Part shown: positions 1 through 8,226 of the stretch, one piece after another
Position numbering within the stretch: position 1 is the stretch's first letter
Layout of the letters: each line of letters opens with the position of its first letter
From: Akkermansiaceae bacterium
Lineage (GTDB): Bacteria; Verrucomicrobiota; Verrucomicrobiia; Verrucomicrobiales; Akkermansiaceae
Assembly (NCBI GenBank): GCA_017798145.1
Contig: CP059069.1
Location: 3,147,226 to 3,211,225 of the forward strand
Length of the DNA: 64,000 bases
Direction: 5' to 3'
Notes under the pieces: generated by a model
Databases searched by the model: none
What the model saw: the letters and a program-made list of their open reading frames with translations, nothing else
Told to the model about the DNA's origin: nothing
Made by a program: the position numbers and the translations under genes

Positions 1-225
1 GACCCCGATGCCGAGGCTTTTCCAGAAATCCACGTTGGCATGGTCTTTCTCGTCCCAGCCGTGGCGCTGCGGGCGCCTTCCGGGCATGACCGCAGCGGTG
101 GCGGATGGCTCGGGTGCTGCGGGAACCTGGAGGCGACCGCCGCAGGCGGGGCACTGGACGGTCTGGCCGGCGTGTTCGGGCGAGGCATCAAGCTCGGTTT
201 TGCAATGGGGGCACGGGACTAACAT
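1..225 (-). CDS. zinc-ribbon protein, N-terminal part (runs off left edge)
   Basis: Reading leftward from the ATG at 225, the frame is open for 75 codons to the window edge. The first residues give a double-cysteine zinc ribbon: CPHC at residues 5-8 and CPAC at 25-28, followed by a Pro/Ala-rich linker and a charged stretch ending in DFWKSLGIG. This N-terminal layout (rubredoxin-like ribbon, then linker) is common in verrucomicrobial membrane proteins where the ribbon precedes a transmembrane region. The rest of the gene is outside the window, so the function of the main domain is unknown. The ribbon itself is clear. Confidence 0.75.
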   Translation of the reverse strand, partial: MLVPCPHCKTELDASPEHAGQTVQCPACGGRLQVPAAPEPSATAAVMPGRRPQRHGWDEKDHANVDFWKSLGIGV

Positions 226-531
226 GATTGTACGGGTTTATGCCAGGGAGGAGGGACATCTCACTTCTGTCCGGATATGAATCCCCGCATCGCCGGACTT
301 TGCCAGCAGATAATGAATCCGGCTTTCGATGGGTGTGGGGTTCCCCGTTGCAGCATGCAGCCGTGGCGCAAGGGGCGGCGGTCATTCTGCCCCTGGATGC
401 GAATGGGGATCGGAAGGCTACGCTGGTGTGCCCGGGTTGCCGGGCAGCAGGGTGCAGCCCCCATGGGCTCCCGCTTGCGCGATCCGGCGGTGATGCCTCA
501 CAAGGCGGGGCTTTCCCGGAGAAACAATCTC
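226..531. other. intergenic, no gene recognised
   Basis: About 306 bases lie between the start of the zinc-ribbon gene and the stop of the AraC-type gene. Open frames on both strands here are short, have biased composition and resemble no family. The stretch presumably carries the promoter of the leftward zinc-ribbon gene, but no clear -35/-10 pair or terminator hairpin could be picked out. Confidence 0.4.
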
Positions 532-1410
532 TCACCCCCTGTGCTGCGATGGCCTGCGACCCATCCATTTCAGGAAGGTGTTGGAGAAGGTGTAGGGGTT
601 GCTGTAGCCCACGGCGCGGCATACTGTTTCGACTTTTTCGCCGGTGGTGGCGAGCATCCTCGCGGCGTGCTGCATCCGGATGAAGGTGACCTGCTGCATG
701 GGGCTGCGGCCGAGTTCCTTTGCGCAGATGCGGCGCAGGTGCTCCGGGCTGACGAAGACGGCATCCGCCAGTTCGGAGAGGCTCCATTTTCTGGCAGGTG
801 CGCCCTCGACGGTTTTCCAGAGCTTCCAAAGGCGGCGGTCACTGCGGTGCGGCTGGGCGAAACGCATGACATATCCCTGGATCAGATCGGTCCAGAGATT
901 CTTCGCGGCGGGAGTGGCCTCGGCGGACGACTCGGCATGGAGGCCCTCGATGGCCCGCTGGAGCGGCACTCCGTGGTATTTCCCGAAGACCGGCGAATCG
1001 GCGGAGACGACGGGATTCCGCTCGCGAGATTCGGAGTACCGAACCCATGCGAATTTCCACGGCTTGCCGGTCTCGCAGTGTATGGAGTTCATGACGAAGG
1101 GCGGCAGCAGGCAGGCATGGCCTGCGGAGACGGTGCGCCAGCCGCCGTCGCTGAGGACTTTCCCGGAGCCCTCGGTGCAGGCGATGAGAAAGGTGCCGGA
1201 TTGGTCGTGGCGCACGATCTTGAAAGGCTTCCTCGCATCCATCACCCCGACATGGGCGATGTCATGCCGCGCAAGCTCGCCGCTGCGCGGCGATGCGCCG
1301 AACCATGCGGGCGGATCTCCCAAAGCACCTAGAACCGCACGGAACGAGGTGCCCGCGCCGAGGATGTGGATGTCCCCGATTTCCGATGCCCCTGTTTTAT
1401 CCGCTGCCAT
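532..1410 (-). CDS. AraC-family transcriptional regulator
   Basis: 292 residues. The C-terminal ~95 residues form the two helix-turn-helix units of AraC/XylS proteins: WSLSELADAVFVSPEHLRRICAKELG, then a second unit around VETVCRAVGYSNPYTFSNTFLKWMGRRPS. The N-terminal ~170 residues look like a cupin-type effector-binding domain (GTFLIACTEGSGKVL, AGHACLLPPFVMN). The chosen start (MAADKTG) gives a family-typical length; upstream codons in frame do not look like protein. It is divergent from the Dabb/dehydrogenase pair beginning about 130 bases away, so it could regulate that pair. Effector unknown. Confidence 0.88.
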   Translation of the reverse strand: MAADKTGASEIGDIHILGAGTSFRAVLGALGDPPAWFGASPRSGELARHDIAHVGVMDARKPFKIVRHDQSGTFLIACTEGSGKVLSDGGWRTVSAGHACLLPPFVMNSIHCETGKPWKFAWVRYSESRERNPVVSADSPVFGKYHGVPLQRAIEGLHAESSAEATPAAKNLWTDLIQGYVMRFAQPHRSDRRLWKLWKTVEGAPARKWSLSELADAVFVSPEHLRRICAKELGRSPMQQVTFIRMQHAARMLATTGEKVETVCRAVGYSNPYTFSNTFLKWMGRRPSQHRG

Positions 1411-1539
1411 GGATTGCCATTGAAGCCCGGAAGCGGGCAAATGCACGCAGGGAAAACGCCTGTCATGTGGAATTTCGATATGCGCATGTGTTTGGGTCGT
1501 GCTTGTCCGTGGGCGGAATCTGCGCAAGCTGTCCGGAAC

Positions 1540-1857
1540 ATGGTCAGGCACTTTGGCGTATTCAAGTTTCACCCCGACGTCGATGCTACCCGCATCGGCG
1601 CATGTTTTTCCGCAATGGAAGGCATGTGCGGGAAAATCGACGGCCTGCTCACCTTCGAGCATGGCCCCTATCAGAGCGACGAGGGGCTCAATGACGGGTT
1701 CACCCACGGTTTCATCATGACCTTTGACAGCGCGGCCAGCCGCGATGCGTATCTGCCTCACCCGATTCACGAGGCGGTCAAGGACATCGTTGTCCCTTGC
1801 CTGGAACGGGTTATCGTTTTCGACTTCGCGGTGCAACCCAAGACCCTGCCCACATGA
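1540..1857 (+). CDS. Dabb (stress-responsive A/B barrel) domain protein
   Basis: 105 residues from ATG 1540. The pattern is that of small dimeric alpha-beta barrel Dabb proteins: VRHFGVFKFHPDVD at the start, GLNDGFTHGFIMTFDSAASRDAYLPHP in the middle and VFDFAV at the end. An upstream in-frame ATG at 1465 would add 25 residues with no family resemblance, so 1540 is preferred. The stop codon overlaps the ATG of the next gene (ATGA at 1854-1857), indicating translational coupling. Dabb proteins often sit beside PVC-type dehydrogenase genes; the precise role is unknown. Confidence 0.82.
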   Translation: MVRHFGVFKFHPDVDATRIGACFSAMEGMCGKIDGLLTFEHGPYQSDEGLNDGFTHGFIMTFDSAASRDAYLPHPIHEAVKDIVVPCLERVIVFDFAVQPKTLPT

Positions 1858-4800
1858 AACATATCCTGCTAACCTTCGCCCTCACCCTGCCGCTGGCCGC
1901 CGCACCGGTCTCCCTTTTCGATGGGAAAACCCTCGAAGGCTGGGACATCCCGGCGGCGGAGAAAAAATGGTGGAAGGTCGAGGACGGGAAGATTGTCGGC
2001 GGTTCGCTGGAGCAAAAGGTGCCGAAAAACACCTTCCTTTCCCACAGCAAGTCCTACGCGGACTTCGACCTGCGCTTCAAGGTGAAGCTCACCAAAAAGG
2101 AAGGCTTCGCGAACTCCGGTATCCAGGTGCGCAGCCTCCGCAAGGCGGACGACCACATGTCCGGCTACCAGGTGGACGCCGGCATCGGCTACTGGGGCAC
2201 GATCTGGGACGAGCACCGGAGAAACAAGAAGATCGCAGTCCCGGTGGACGAGGCCGCGCTGAAAGCCGTCGTGAAGGACTGGGACTGGAACGAATACCGA
2301 ATCCTCTGCGAGGGGCCGCGCATTCGCACCTGGATCAACGGCGTGCTCGCCATCGATTACCTGGAGCAAGACCCGAAGATCCCGCTCGACGGCCTCATCG
2401 GCATGCAGGCGCACAGCGGCGGGAAATTCCTCGTCGAGTTCAAGGACATCATGATCGAGGAACTCGCCGCCAAACCCGCCTTCCAGGGTGCCGCCGAGCC
2501 AAACAGAATACCTATTGAAGGAGCCAAGCCGCGCACCCCGCAGGAACAGCAAGCCGCTTTCCACCTGCCGCCCGGTTTCGAAATCGAACTCGTCGCCGCC
2601 GAAGATCCCGCCGTCCCCGCAGGGAAATTCATCTCCGTCTATTTCGACCAGCGAGGCCGCATGTGGACGCATACCGCTCTCGAATATCCCGTCGATGCGA
2701 ATGAGAACGCCAGCGTCGCCGACGCCCTCTACGCCAGCAAGGCGAAGGACAAGATCCTCATCTACAACCGTGAGTCGGTTTTCGGCAAACCTCTGCCCGC
2801 CGATGGACTCAAGCCCGACCATGTCTTCGCCGACGGCCTCGCGATCCCTTTGGGCATCCTGCCATGGGGCGATGGCTCGAAGTGCTACGCCCAGCACGGC
2901 CGTGACATCGTCCTGCTAACAGATACGGACGGCGACAGCGTCTCCGACAAGCGCGAGGTCATCCTCGAAGGTTTCGGCGTGCAGGACTCGCACCTTTTCC
3001 CCCACCAGTTCACCCGCGCTCCCGGCGGCTGGATCTGGATGGCGCAGGGCGCTTTCAACTACAGCAAGGTGAAACGCCCGCAGGATCCGCCGGAAGCGGC
3101 CATCCAGTTCGACCAGACCCGCATGGCGCGCTTCCGCCCGGATGGCAGCGAGTTCGAGATCACCTCCAACGGCCCCTGCAACATCTGGGGCCTGGCGATG
3201 GATCGCAACGGCGAAACCTTCATCCAGGAAGCCAACGACTTCGGCTACGGCGTTATGCCCTTCCACGAATACGCCAACTACCCCGGCTGCTCGAACGGCC
3301 AGTGGAAAAGCTACGCGCCGGAGTTCCCCGGAACCTTCGTGAAACAGCGCTTCGGCGGCACCGGCCTCAGCGGTCTCGCGCTCACCGATGCCGAGGGTGC
3401 CTATCCCGCTCCCTACGGCAACCTCATGCTCGTCGCCAATCCCATCACCGGTCGCCTCAACACCGTCACGATGCGGCGCGACCAACCCTCGCCCGACCAC
3501 TATCTCACCGACTGGCAGTTCGACAAGATCGCGGACTTCCTGAGCTGCGACGACCCGTGGTTCCGCCCCGTCGCCCTCACCCTCGGTCCGGACGGCTGCG
3601 TTTACATCGTCGATTGGTACAACAAGATCATCAGCCACAACGAGGTGCCGCGCACCCACCCGGATCGCGACAAGCTCCGCGGCCGCATATGGCGCATCAA
3701 ACACAAGGAGCAGAAAAAGTTCGAGGTGCCGGACTTCACCAAGCTCGACGATGACGCGTTGGAAGCGCTCCTGAAATCCCCCTCGCTCGCGCAGACCCAC
3801 ATCGCCGCGCAAGCCCTCGCCGACCGCAAGGTCACCGCCAAAGACCTCACCCATGTCCCGGCCCTGATGGCCCACACGCCGGATTTGGCACAGCTCCAGA
3901 CATCATCCGCCTCACCCGATAAAAGCGTCCGCCGCGAAACCGCGCGCGCGCTCGCGGAAACGGAAACATTTTCCTCCCTGCTCATCCGCCTCCGCAATGA
4001 TCCCGACAAAAACGTCCGCCGCGAGGCCATCACCAGCATCGGCTACTGGCTCGGGAAAACAGCGGACAAAAGCCCCTTTTTCCAGATCCTGCTCAACCAC
4101 GAACTCACCGCCATCAACTCACCGACCGGCCCCAGCACCCGCAAAGGCACGATCCTAGTCCGCGAAGCCTACGACCGCGAATTCGAACGCTATGTCGTGC
4201 GCCTTCTGCTCGAGCGCCACCCCGCCGAGCTCGCCGCCTTTCTCGCCACGGACGCAGCGAAAGCCCTGCCCGCCGAGAGCTTCCTGTTAGGTGCGCTGGC
4301 CCTGCCGTCTGCGCAAGCCGCGCCGCTCGTCGCTTCGACACTCGGGAAATTAAAGCGCGCGCCGAACCCGCAGGAAGTCCTGCTCATCGTGCAAGCCATC
4401 GACCAACCCGGCGTCGCGGATATCCTGAAAGCCAACCTCAGGAACCCGGCCTCCAGCCAGGCGATCATCGACGCCCTGCTCGCCAACAAAAGCCGCATCT
4501 CGCCGGAGCGCATCGAGTCGCTCATCGCGGAGCCCGTCGATCAACTCCTCCAAGGCAACGCCGACGACCTCAGGCGTGGTGTGGAACTCAGCGCCGCCTT
4601 CGGCCTGAAAAACACAGCGGATCGCCTCCACAGGATCGCCCTCGATTCCTCCGACAACGCGCTCCGCATCGCCGCGCTCGATGCCCTCGGCGCGCAGCAG
4701 AACGCCAATCCCGTTCCCCTCGCCGCACTGCTCGGGAAAAACAACCAGGAGCTCAGCCTCGCCACGCTCCGCGCCCTCGCCAATTCCCGCGTGAAGGATG

Positions 4801-6071
4801 CCGAAATCGCCACCATAGCCGGCCTGCCCCAAGTCCCCGCACAGTTCCGCGCTCAGGTCATCGAGATCCTCAGCTCGCACAAAAGCGGAGCCTCCGCCCT
4901 CGTCGCCGCCAGCCTCGCGCAAAAGCTCAAACCCGAAGACCTCAGCGCCATCGCACTGAACCGCTTGCAAACCGTCCTCGGCAACGACCCGGAACTCGGG
5001 AAACTCCTCGCCCGGCTCGGCGACAAATTCCGGCCCGTCCTCCAGCTCAACGGCAAGGGCAACGCCCTCATCCCCACCGGCATCACACTCAAGGGAGCAT
5101 TCACCATCGAGGCATGGGTGAAACTCAACCCCGGCATCGACAACAACGACAGCCTCGGCGGCGCACCCGAACTGCTCGATATCAACTTCGCCGGCGAACA
5201 ACTCCGCGTCTATGGCGGCGGCAAACTGGGCGACGCCGTCATCGCGAAAAAGAAGATCGTGGCCGACATGTGGACACACGTCGCCGTTACCCGCGATGCC
5301 TCCGGGGCATTCAAGCTCTACCTCAACGGCGAACTCGACAACGCCGCATCGAAACCAATCCCCCACGACGTGACGGCTTACCGCATCGGCTGGAGCACGC
5401 CGAAGAACGGCACCCAAGGCCAGTTCGCCGAATACCGCATCTGGAGCCGCGAGCGCAGCGGAGGTGAAATCCGCGCCCACTTCGACCGCAGCATCCCCGG
5501 CGGCGAAAGCGCCCTGGTCTTCAACGGAACCAACGACCAAGGCTGGGGTAAAACCAACCCCGCCGCCGCATTGGTCCGCACGCTCGACCTGCCGCCGGTC
5601 ATGAGCGAGGCGCAGGCGAAAACCTTCGACGAAAAATACCGGCACTACCTCGCCCTCGCCAAATCCCCCGGCGATCCCGTGGCAGGAAAAGCCCTCTCCG
5701 CCCTTTGCAGCGCCTGCCACCAGATCGGCAGCACCGGCGGCACCATCGGGCCGAACCTCAGCTCCGTCGGTGCCATGGGACCGGAGGCCATCATCCGCAA
5801 CATCCTCACCCCCAACGCCGCCATCGAACCCGGCTACCGCATCTTCCGCGTCACCCTCAAGGACGGCTCGCTCCTGGATTCCTTCTTCGTCAGCGAGGAC
5901 AAAAACGCCGTGGTCGTCCGCCAAATGGGTGCCGAAGACCGCCGCATCGAACGCAAGGACATCGCCTCCACCCAATTCCTCCGCCAAAGCCTCATGCCCG
6001 AAGGCCTCATCGACGCCCTCAGCGACCAGCAGCGTAAGGATCTGCTCTCGTATCTGATGTCTCTGAAATGA
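1854..6071 (+). CDS. multidomain exported DUF1080 / PVC-type dehydrogenase / HEAT / LamG / c-type cytochrome protein
   Basis: 1405 residues with an N-terminal signal peptide (MKHILLTFALTLPLAAA). Domains in order: DUF1080 (3-keto-disaccharide hydrolase-like; LFDGKTLEGWD, to about residue 205); a beta-propeller like glucose/sorbosone and PVC-type membrane-bound dehydrogenases (from FHLPPGFEIELVAAEDP, about 240-620); alpha-helical HEAT-like repeats (about 640-1030); a LamG/concanavalin-like domain (about 1060-1230, FTIEAWVKLNPG, WTHVAVTRD); and a C-terminal haem domain with CSACH (C1285, C1288, H1289) and IGPNLSSVG. Likely periplasmic, acting on sugars and passing electrons to the bound haem. 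It is translationally coupled to the Dabb gene. Substrate unknown. Confidence 0.9.
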   Translation: MKHILLTFALTLPLAAAPVSLFDGKTLEGWDIPAAEKKWWKVEDGKIVGGSLEQKVPKNTFLSHSKSYADFDLRFKVKLTKKEGFANSGIQVRSLRKADDHMSGYQVDAGIGYWGTIWDEHRRNKKIAVPVDEAALKAVVKDWDWNEYRILCEGPRIRTWINGVLAIDYLEQDPKIPLDGLIGMQAHSGGKFLVEFKDIMIEELAAKPAFQGAAEPNRIPIEGAKPRTPQEQQAAFHLPPGFEIELVAAEDPAVPAGKFISVYFDQRGRMWTHTALEYPVDANENASVADALYASKAKDKILIYNRESVFGKPLPADGLKPDHVFADGLAIPLGILPWGDGSKCYAQHGRDIVLLTDTDGDSVSDKREVILEGFGVQDSHLFPHQFTRAPGGWIWMAQGAFNYSKVKRPQDPPEAAIQFDQTRMARFRPDGSEFEITSNGPCNIWGLAMDRNGETFIQEANDFGYGVMPFHEYANYPGCSNGQWKSYAPEFPGTFVKQRFGGTGLSGLALTDAEGAYPAPYGNLMLVANPITGRLNTVTMRRDQPSPDHYLTDWQFDKIADFLSCDDPWFRPVALTLGPDGCVYIVDWYNKIISHNEVPRTHPDRDKLRGRIWRIKHKEQKKFEVPDFTKLDDDALEALLKSPSLAQTHIAAQALADRKVTAKDLTHVPALMAHTPDLAQLQTSSASPDKSVRRETARALAETETFSSLLIRLRNDPDKNVRREAITSIGYWLGKTADKSPFFQILLNHELTAINSPTGPSTRKGTILVREAYDREFERYVVRLLLERHPAELAAFLATDAAKALPAESFLLGALALPSAQAAPLVASTLGKLKRAPNPQEVLLIVQAIDQPGVADILKANLRNPASSQAIIDALLANKSRISPERIESLIAEPVDQLLQGNADDLRRGVELSAAFGLKNTADRLHRIALDSSDNALRIAALDALGAQQNANPVPLAALLGKNNQELSLATLRALANSRVKDAEIATIAGLPQVPAQFRAQVIEILSSHKSGASALVAASLAQKLKPEDLSAIALNRLQTVLGNDPELGKLLARLGDKFRPVLQLNGKGNALIPTGITLKGAFTIEAWVKLNPGIDNNDSLGGAPELLDINFAGEQLRVYGGGKLGDAVIAKKKIVADMWTHVAVTRDASGAFKLYLNGELDNAASKPIPHDVTAYRIGWSTPKNGTQGQFAEYRIWSRERSGGEIRAHFDRSIPGGESALVFNGTNDQGWGKTNPAAALVRTLDLPPVMSEAQAKTFDEKYRHYLALAKSPGDPVAGKALSALCSACHQIGSTGGTIGPNLSSVGAMGPEAIIRNILTPNAAIEPGYRIFRVTLKDGSLLDSFFVSEDKNAVVVRQMGAEDRRIERKDIASTQFLRQSLMPEGLIDALSDQQRKDLLSYLMSLK

Positions 6072-6645
6072 GCATTCGCCGGGTCTTGGGCATTAAGTCA
6101 AGGGCGGTTTCGCCTGGTCGCGCAACGCATGGAGGGGCGGATCAGAAATCCGCCCCAGCCCGTGAGGTGACGATGGGGTGAGCGGACGCACGGATCATCG
6201 GCTTTCCATGGGCATCGGCGGATTCCGATACGCCGCTCCTTGAACGAATTCACGAAGCCATGCATTTTACGATCAGCGAAAATCCAAGCTCGAACTCTCA
6301 CAGGAAACCGCGAATCGAGCTTGATCAGGTCAAATACCCACCACGGAGAACGCGGAGAACACAGAGATCTATGTGGCAAACCCAGATCCCGAAGGATTGG
6401 CTCCGTGTCCTCTGGGGTAAAAAACCGCAATCTTATCGGGTTTTCGATCCCTGGTTTGATCGCGGTGCGTCAGCCCCTCCGCGTTTCCCCTTCCTTTCAT
6501 CCACCCGAAACAGACATGTCGGCCGGGGGATGACCTAGGATTCAGGAAATCTCAAAGTTCCTTCTTGGCTCGCGGCGGAAGAACTTCTAAAAATGCGTCA
6601 TGAATACGTTGGAAGAACTACGTACAGCCGGGTCGCCTTTGCACC
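6072..6645. other. long intergenic stretch with a degenerate CGGAGAAC repeat, no gene
   Basis: No convincing gene is present. Overlapping frames around 6240-6538 are short, lack family resemblance and contradict each other. Around 6339-6372 there is an imperfect tandem of the form CCACGGAGAACGCGGAGAAC followed by ACAGAG, a kind of purine-rich periodicity scattered between genes in many environmental bacterial genomes. The end of the stretch leads into the palindromic sites at 6646-6690. Confidence 0.5.
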
Positions 6646-6690
6646 TGATACACGACCGGTCGTGTATCACCCCCCAAACCCGACCGGTCG
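6646..6690. promoter_or_regulatory. operator-like palindrome plus second half-length copy of its core
   Basis: Positions 6646-6669 are a perfect 24-bp inverted repeat (left half TGATACACGACC). Its central 10 bases, CGACCGGTCG, recur at 6681-6690, also palindromic, with centres 28 bases apart. The second copy ends 26 bases before the ATG at 6717. Perfect palindromes of this length in tandem just upstream of a start codon are typical of homodimeric repressor sites, for example TetR-family operators. No T-run follows, so it is not a terminator. The cognate regulator is not obvious in the window. Confidence 0.55.
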
Positions 6691-6716
6691 TTCAATAGAA
6701 CTGTTCGCCACAAAAC

Positions 6717-7163
6717 ATGAAACACAAAAAACCAACACCGCTGTTGTGCTTTAAACTCAAATTTCTAGTGCTAGGCCTCATGCTGTCCACATCAAGCCAG
6801 TTGTTGGCTTCGATCGCCGACAGTATGGCCGTGGCGAGGCTCTACAAGGGTGTCACTATCGAGCTCCAGTTAAGGGAAAGAACAACACCTTATTCGGAAA
6901 GAGAACTGAGAGATGCAAGATACGTTAAAACGTACATTGAAGGCTACGTAGATGGAATGGGACTTAACGATGAATCGGCGCGTTACTCAATGGTGGACGA
7001 GATTAAGGACTTTCTAGACAAGCATCCTCCAGAGCGTGGCACAGACCTAAGGTCTGTGATGTCCAAAGTCAGCGAAATTTACAAATCCAAGCATCCTGAT
7101 TGGAATAAGCAGAAAAGAGTCGACAAGGCGGAGATGGCGACGCCGAGGAAGCCGTCTGATTGA
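6717..7163 (+). CDS. small exported protein of unknown function (cassette gene 1)
   Basis: 148 residues with a basic start and hydrophobic segment (about residues 14-32, LKFLVLGLMLSTSSQLLAS), so probably secreted or lipid-anchored after cleavage. The mature part contains YVKTYIEGYVDGMG and a later DFLDKHPPERGTDLRSVMSKV. That spacing faintly recalls Rap1a/Tai-type immunity proteins, but the resemblance is too weak for a call. Base composition is visibly more AT-rich than the flanking genes. The last 15 codons lie inside the attC-like site 1, as often happens for integron cassette genes. Confidence 0.7.
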   Translation: MKHKKPTPLLCFKLKFLVLGLMLSTSSQLLASIADSMAVARLYKGVTIELQLRERTTPYSERELRDARYVKTYIEGYVDGMGLNDESARYSMVDEIKDFLDKHPPERGTDLRSVMSKVSEIYKSKHPDWNKQKRVDKAEMATPRKPSD

Positions 7164-7205
7164 ATTTGAGCTTCACACCGGCGACGCCATTCCATAACGT
7201 CTGCT
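7118..7205 (+). repeat. attC-like site 1 (cassette 1)
   Basis: Imperfect palindrome: left part AGTCGAC-AAGGCGG, stem ATGGCGACGCCG (7134-7145) pairing with CGGCGACGCCAT (7179-7190, one central mismatch), right end GTCTGCT. It overlaps the 3' end of the preceding gene. The 29 bases at 7132-7160 recur exactly at 7667-7695. The right end deviates from the usual GTTRRRY core. Confidence 0.5.
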
Positions 7206-7213
7206 ACAAAACT

Positions 7214-7591
7214 ATGAAAATTACAATTTCCTTGGTTACTTCTATGGTCCTTCTTTCACTGGCCAATGGTGCGGAGTTCCCATGGAAGGAGAATCAGACT
7301 ACCGAAGTAATAGATGTTGGAAGCATCCTTAGGATGAAGTCTTTGAAGAGAATCTCAGTATCGGATTTCTTGGCTTCTCGACCCCCGGCATCTAAAGATG
7401 TGTATAGAGCGTATTTTGTTCAGTTGGACGAGCGTGGCAAAGTCGTTGCGAATCGGAACAGAATAGTGGGATTCGATAATGGCAGTTTCAGAATACTACA
7501 GCCTGAACGAGAGCCGTTCTTTCAACTCGATAAGAATTTTCGAGTAGTCTATTTATACAGAAGGCCATTTAGGGAAGGAGGGGCGAAGTGA
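7214..7591 (+). CDS. small exported protein of unknown function (cassette gene 2)
   Basis: 125 residues from ATG 7214, chosen because it opens a clean signal peptide (MKITISLVTSMVLLSLANGAEF); the codons in front of it belong to the preceding attC-like site. The mature part is about 105 residues, with a conserved-looking YRAYFVQLDERGKVVANRNRIVGF segment and a C-terminal basic tail. No family recognised. AT-rich compared with the genome background and in the same orientation as its neighbours. Confidence 0.7.
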   Translation: MKITISLVTSMVLLSLANGAEFPWKENQTTEVIDVGSILRMKSLKRISVSDFLASRPPASKDVYRAYFVQLDERGKVVANRNRIVGFDNGSFRILQPEREPFFQLDKNFRVVYLYRRPFREGGAK

Positions 7592-7651
7592 TCCGTTCCC
7601 TATTTCAATTATTTTTGCCTTAACGTTTGAGGGTGGATGGAGATTAAACCA

Positions 7652-7737
7652 AGCAGAACAAGTCGCAGATGGCGACGCCGAGGAAGCCGTCTGATCAAAA
7701 TGGAAGTTGACCTCGGCGCCGCCATTCCTTAGACGGA
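7652..7737 (+). repeat. attC-like site 2 (cassette 2)
   Basis: Begins AGCAGAAC-AAGTCGC. The stem starting at ATGGCGACGCCGAG (7669) pairs with CTCGGCGCCGCCAT (7712-7725, one mismatch), and the right end is CTTAGACGG. The left end AGCAGAAC is complementary to the right end of site 1 at 6 of 8 positions. Bases 7667-7695 are identical to 7132-7160 in site 1. Confidence 0.5.
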
Positions 7738-7747
7738 CGCCAAAGAA

Positions 7748-8209
7748 ATGAAAAAATCTCTTACCATCACACTCGCCTTGCTGATTGGGTTGTGCGCAGG
7801 ATGGTGGGTAGGGCGTCACTCCACTGATTACCCCACTGATCGCTCGTTTAGAAGAGGACACTCTTCCCTCTCAATAACCGGCGGAAGCGGCAACTTTCCA
7901 AAAGAGGCCTTCACGATGGTGAATTTCGAATTACCACAGAAGATCGACGAACTGGTGCATGAGGTCGCCAGGCTTGACCATTTCGTAGTGGTGATCCCTA
8001 AGGTTTCGGGATATCAAGTCGAGACTTTCGCTCCTTCAGATTCTCCTATTTGGAAGGATAAGATTAACAAAGCGCTTTCGGAATGGATCCGCCAGCGAAT
8101 GACTGATGTTCAAAACGAAACTCAAGAAGCCGAACAAGCCATCGCTCCGAGCCGCTCATTGCCACCTTATTTGAATCCAGCATCCTCCGTTCGCGGTTCG
8201 GAGGACTAA
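7748..8209 (+). CDS. membrane-anchored or exported protein of unknown function (cassette gene 3)
   Basis: 153 residues. The first ~22 residues are a hydrophobic anchor or signal (MKKSLTITLALLIGLCAGWW). The rest is soluble, with FELPQKIDELVHEVARLDHFVVVIPKVSGYQVETF in the middle and a Glu/Gln-rich helix near the C-terminus. No family recognised. The gene ends inside attC-like site 3 and shares the AT-rich composition of the array. Confidence 0.7.
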   Translation: MKKSLTITLALLIGLCAGWWVGRHSTDYPTDRSFRRGHSSLSITGGSGNFPKEAFTMVNFELPQKIDELVHEVARLDHFVVVIPKVSGYQVETFAPSDSPIWKDKINKALSEWIRQRMTDVQNETQEAEQAIAPSRSLPPYLNPASSVRGSED

Positions 8210-8220
8210 ATCGTTAGGCT
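8128..8220 (+). repeat. attC-like site 3 (cassette 3)
   Basis: Left end AGCCGAAC-AAGCC, right end CGTTAGGCT, which fits the integron R' core GTTRRRY exactly. The left flank GCTCCGAGCCGC pairs with GCGGTTCGGAGG on the right, allowing G-T pairs, and a small hairpin (TCCTCCG / CGGAGGA) sits within. It overlaps the end of cassette gene 3. Its right end is an exact complement of the left end of site 4. Confidence 0.6.
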
Positions 8221-8226
8221 AAAAAT

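Noticed and set aside
4350..5987. 545-codon open frame on the minus strand
   Set aside because: Antisense to the DUF1080/dehydrogenase/cytochrome fusion gene; biased composition and no domain resemblance.
6240..6538. Overlapping short open frames in the spacer
   Set aside because: They are mutually overlapping, have no family resemblance and contain the periodic CGGAGAAC string, so they are unlikely to be genes.
6646..6669. Palindrome as a transcription terminator
   Set aside because: No T-run on either side, and the core is repeated downstream, which fits an operator better.
8181..8207. Hairpin TCCTCCG/CGGAGGA as a terminator of cassette gene 3
   Set aside because: No T-run follows and it lies inside the larger attC-like palindrome, which explains it better.
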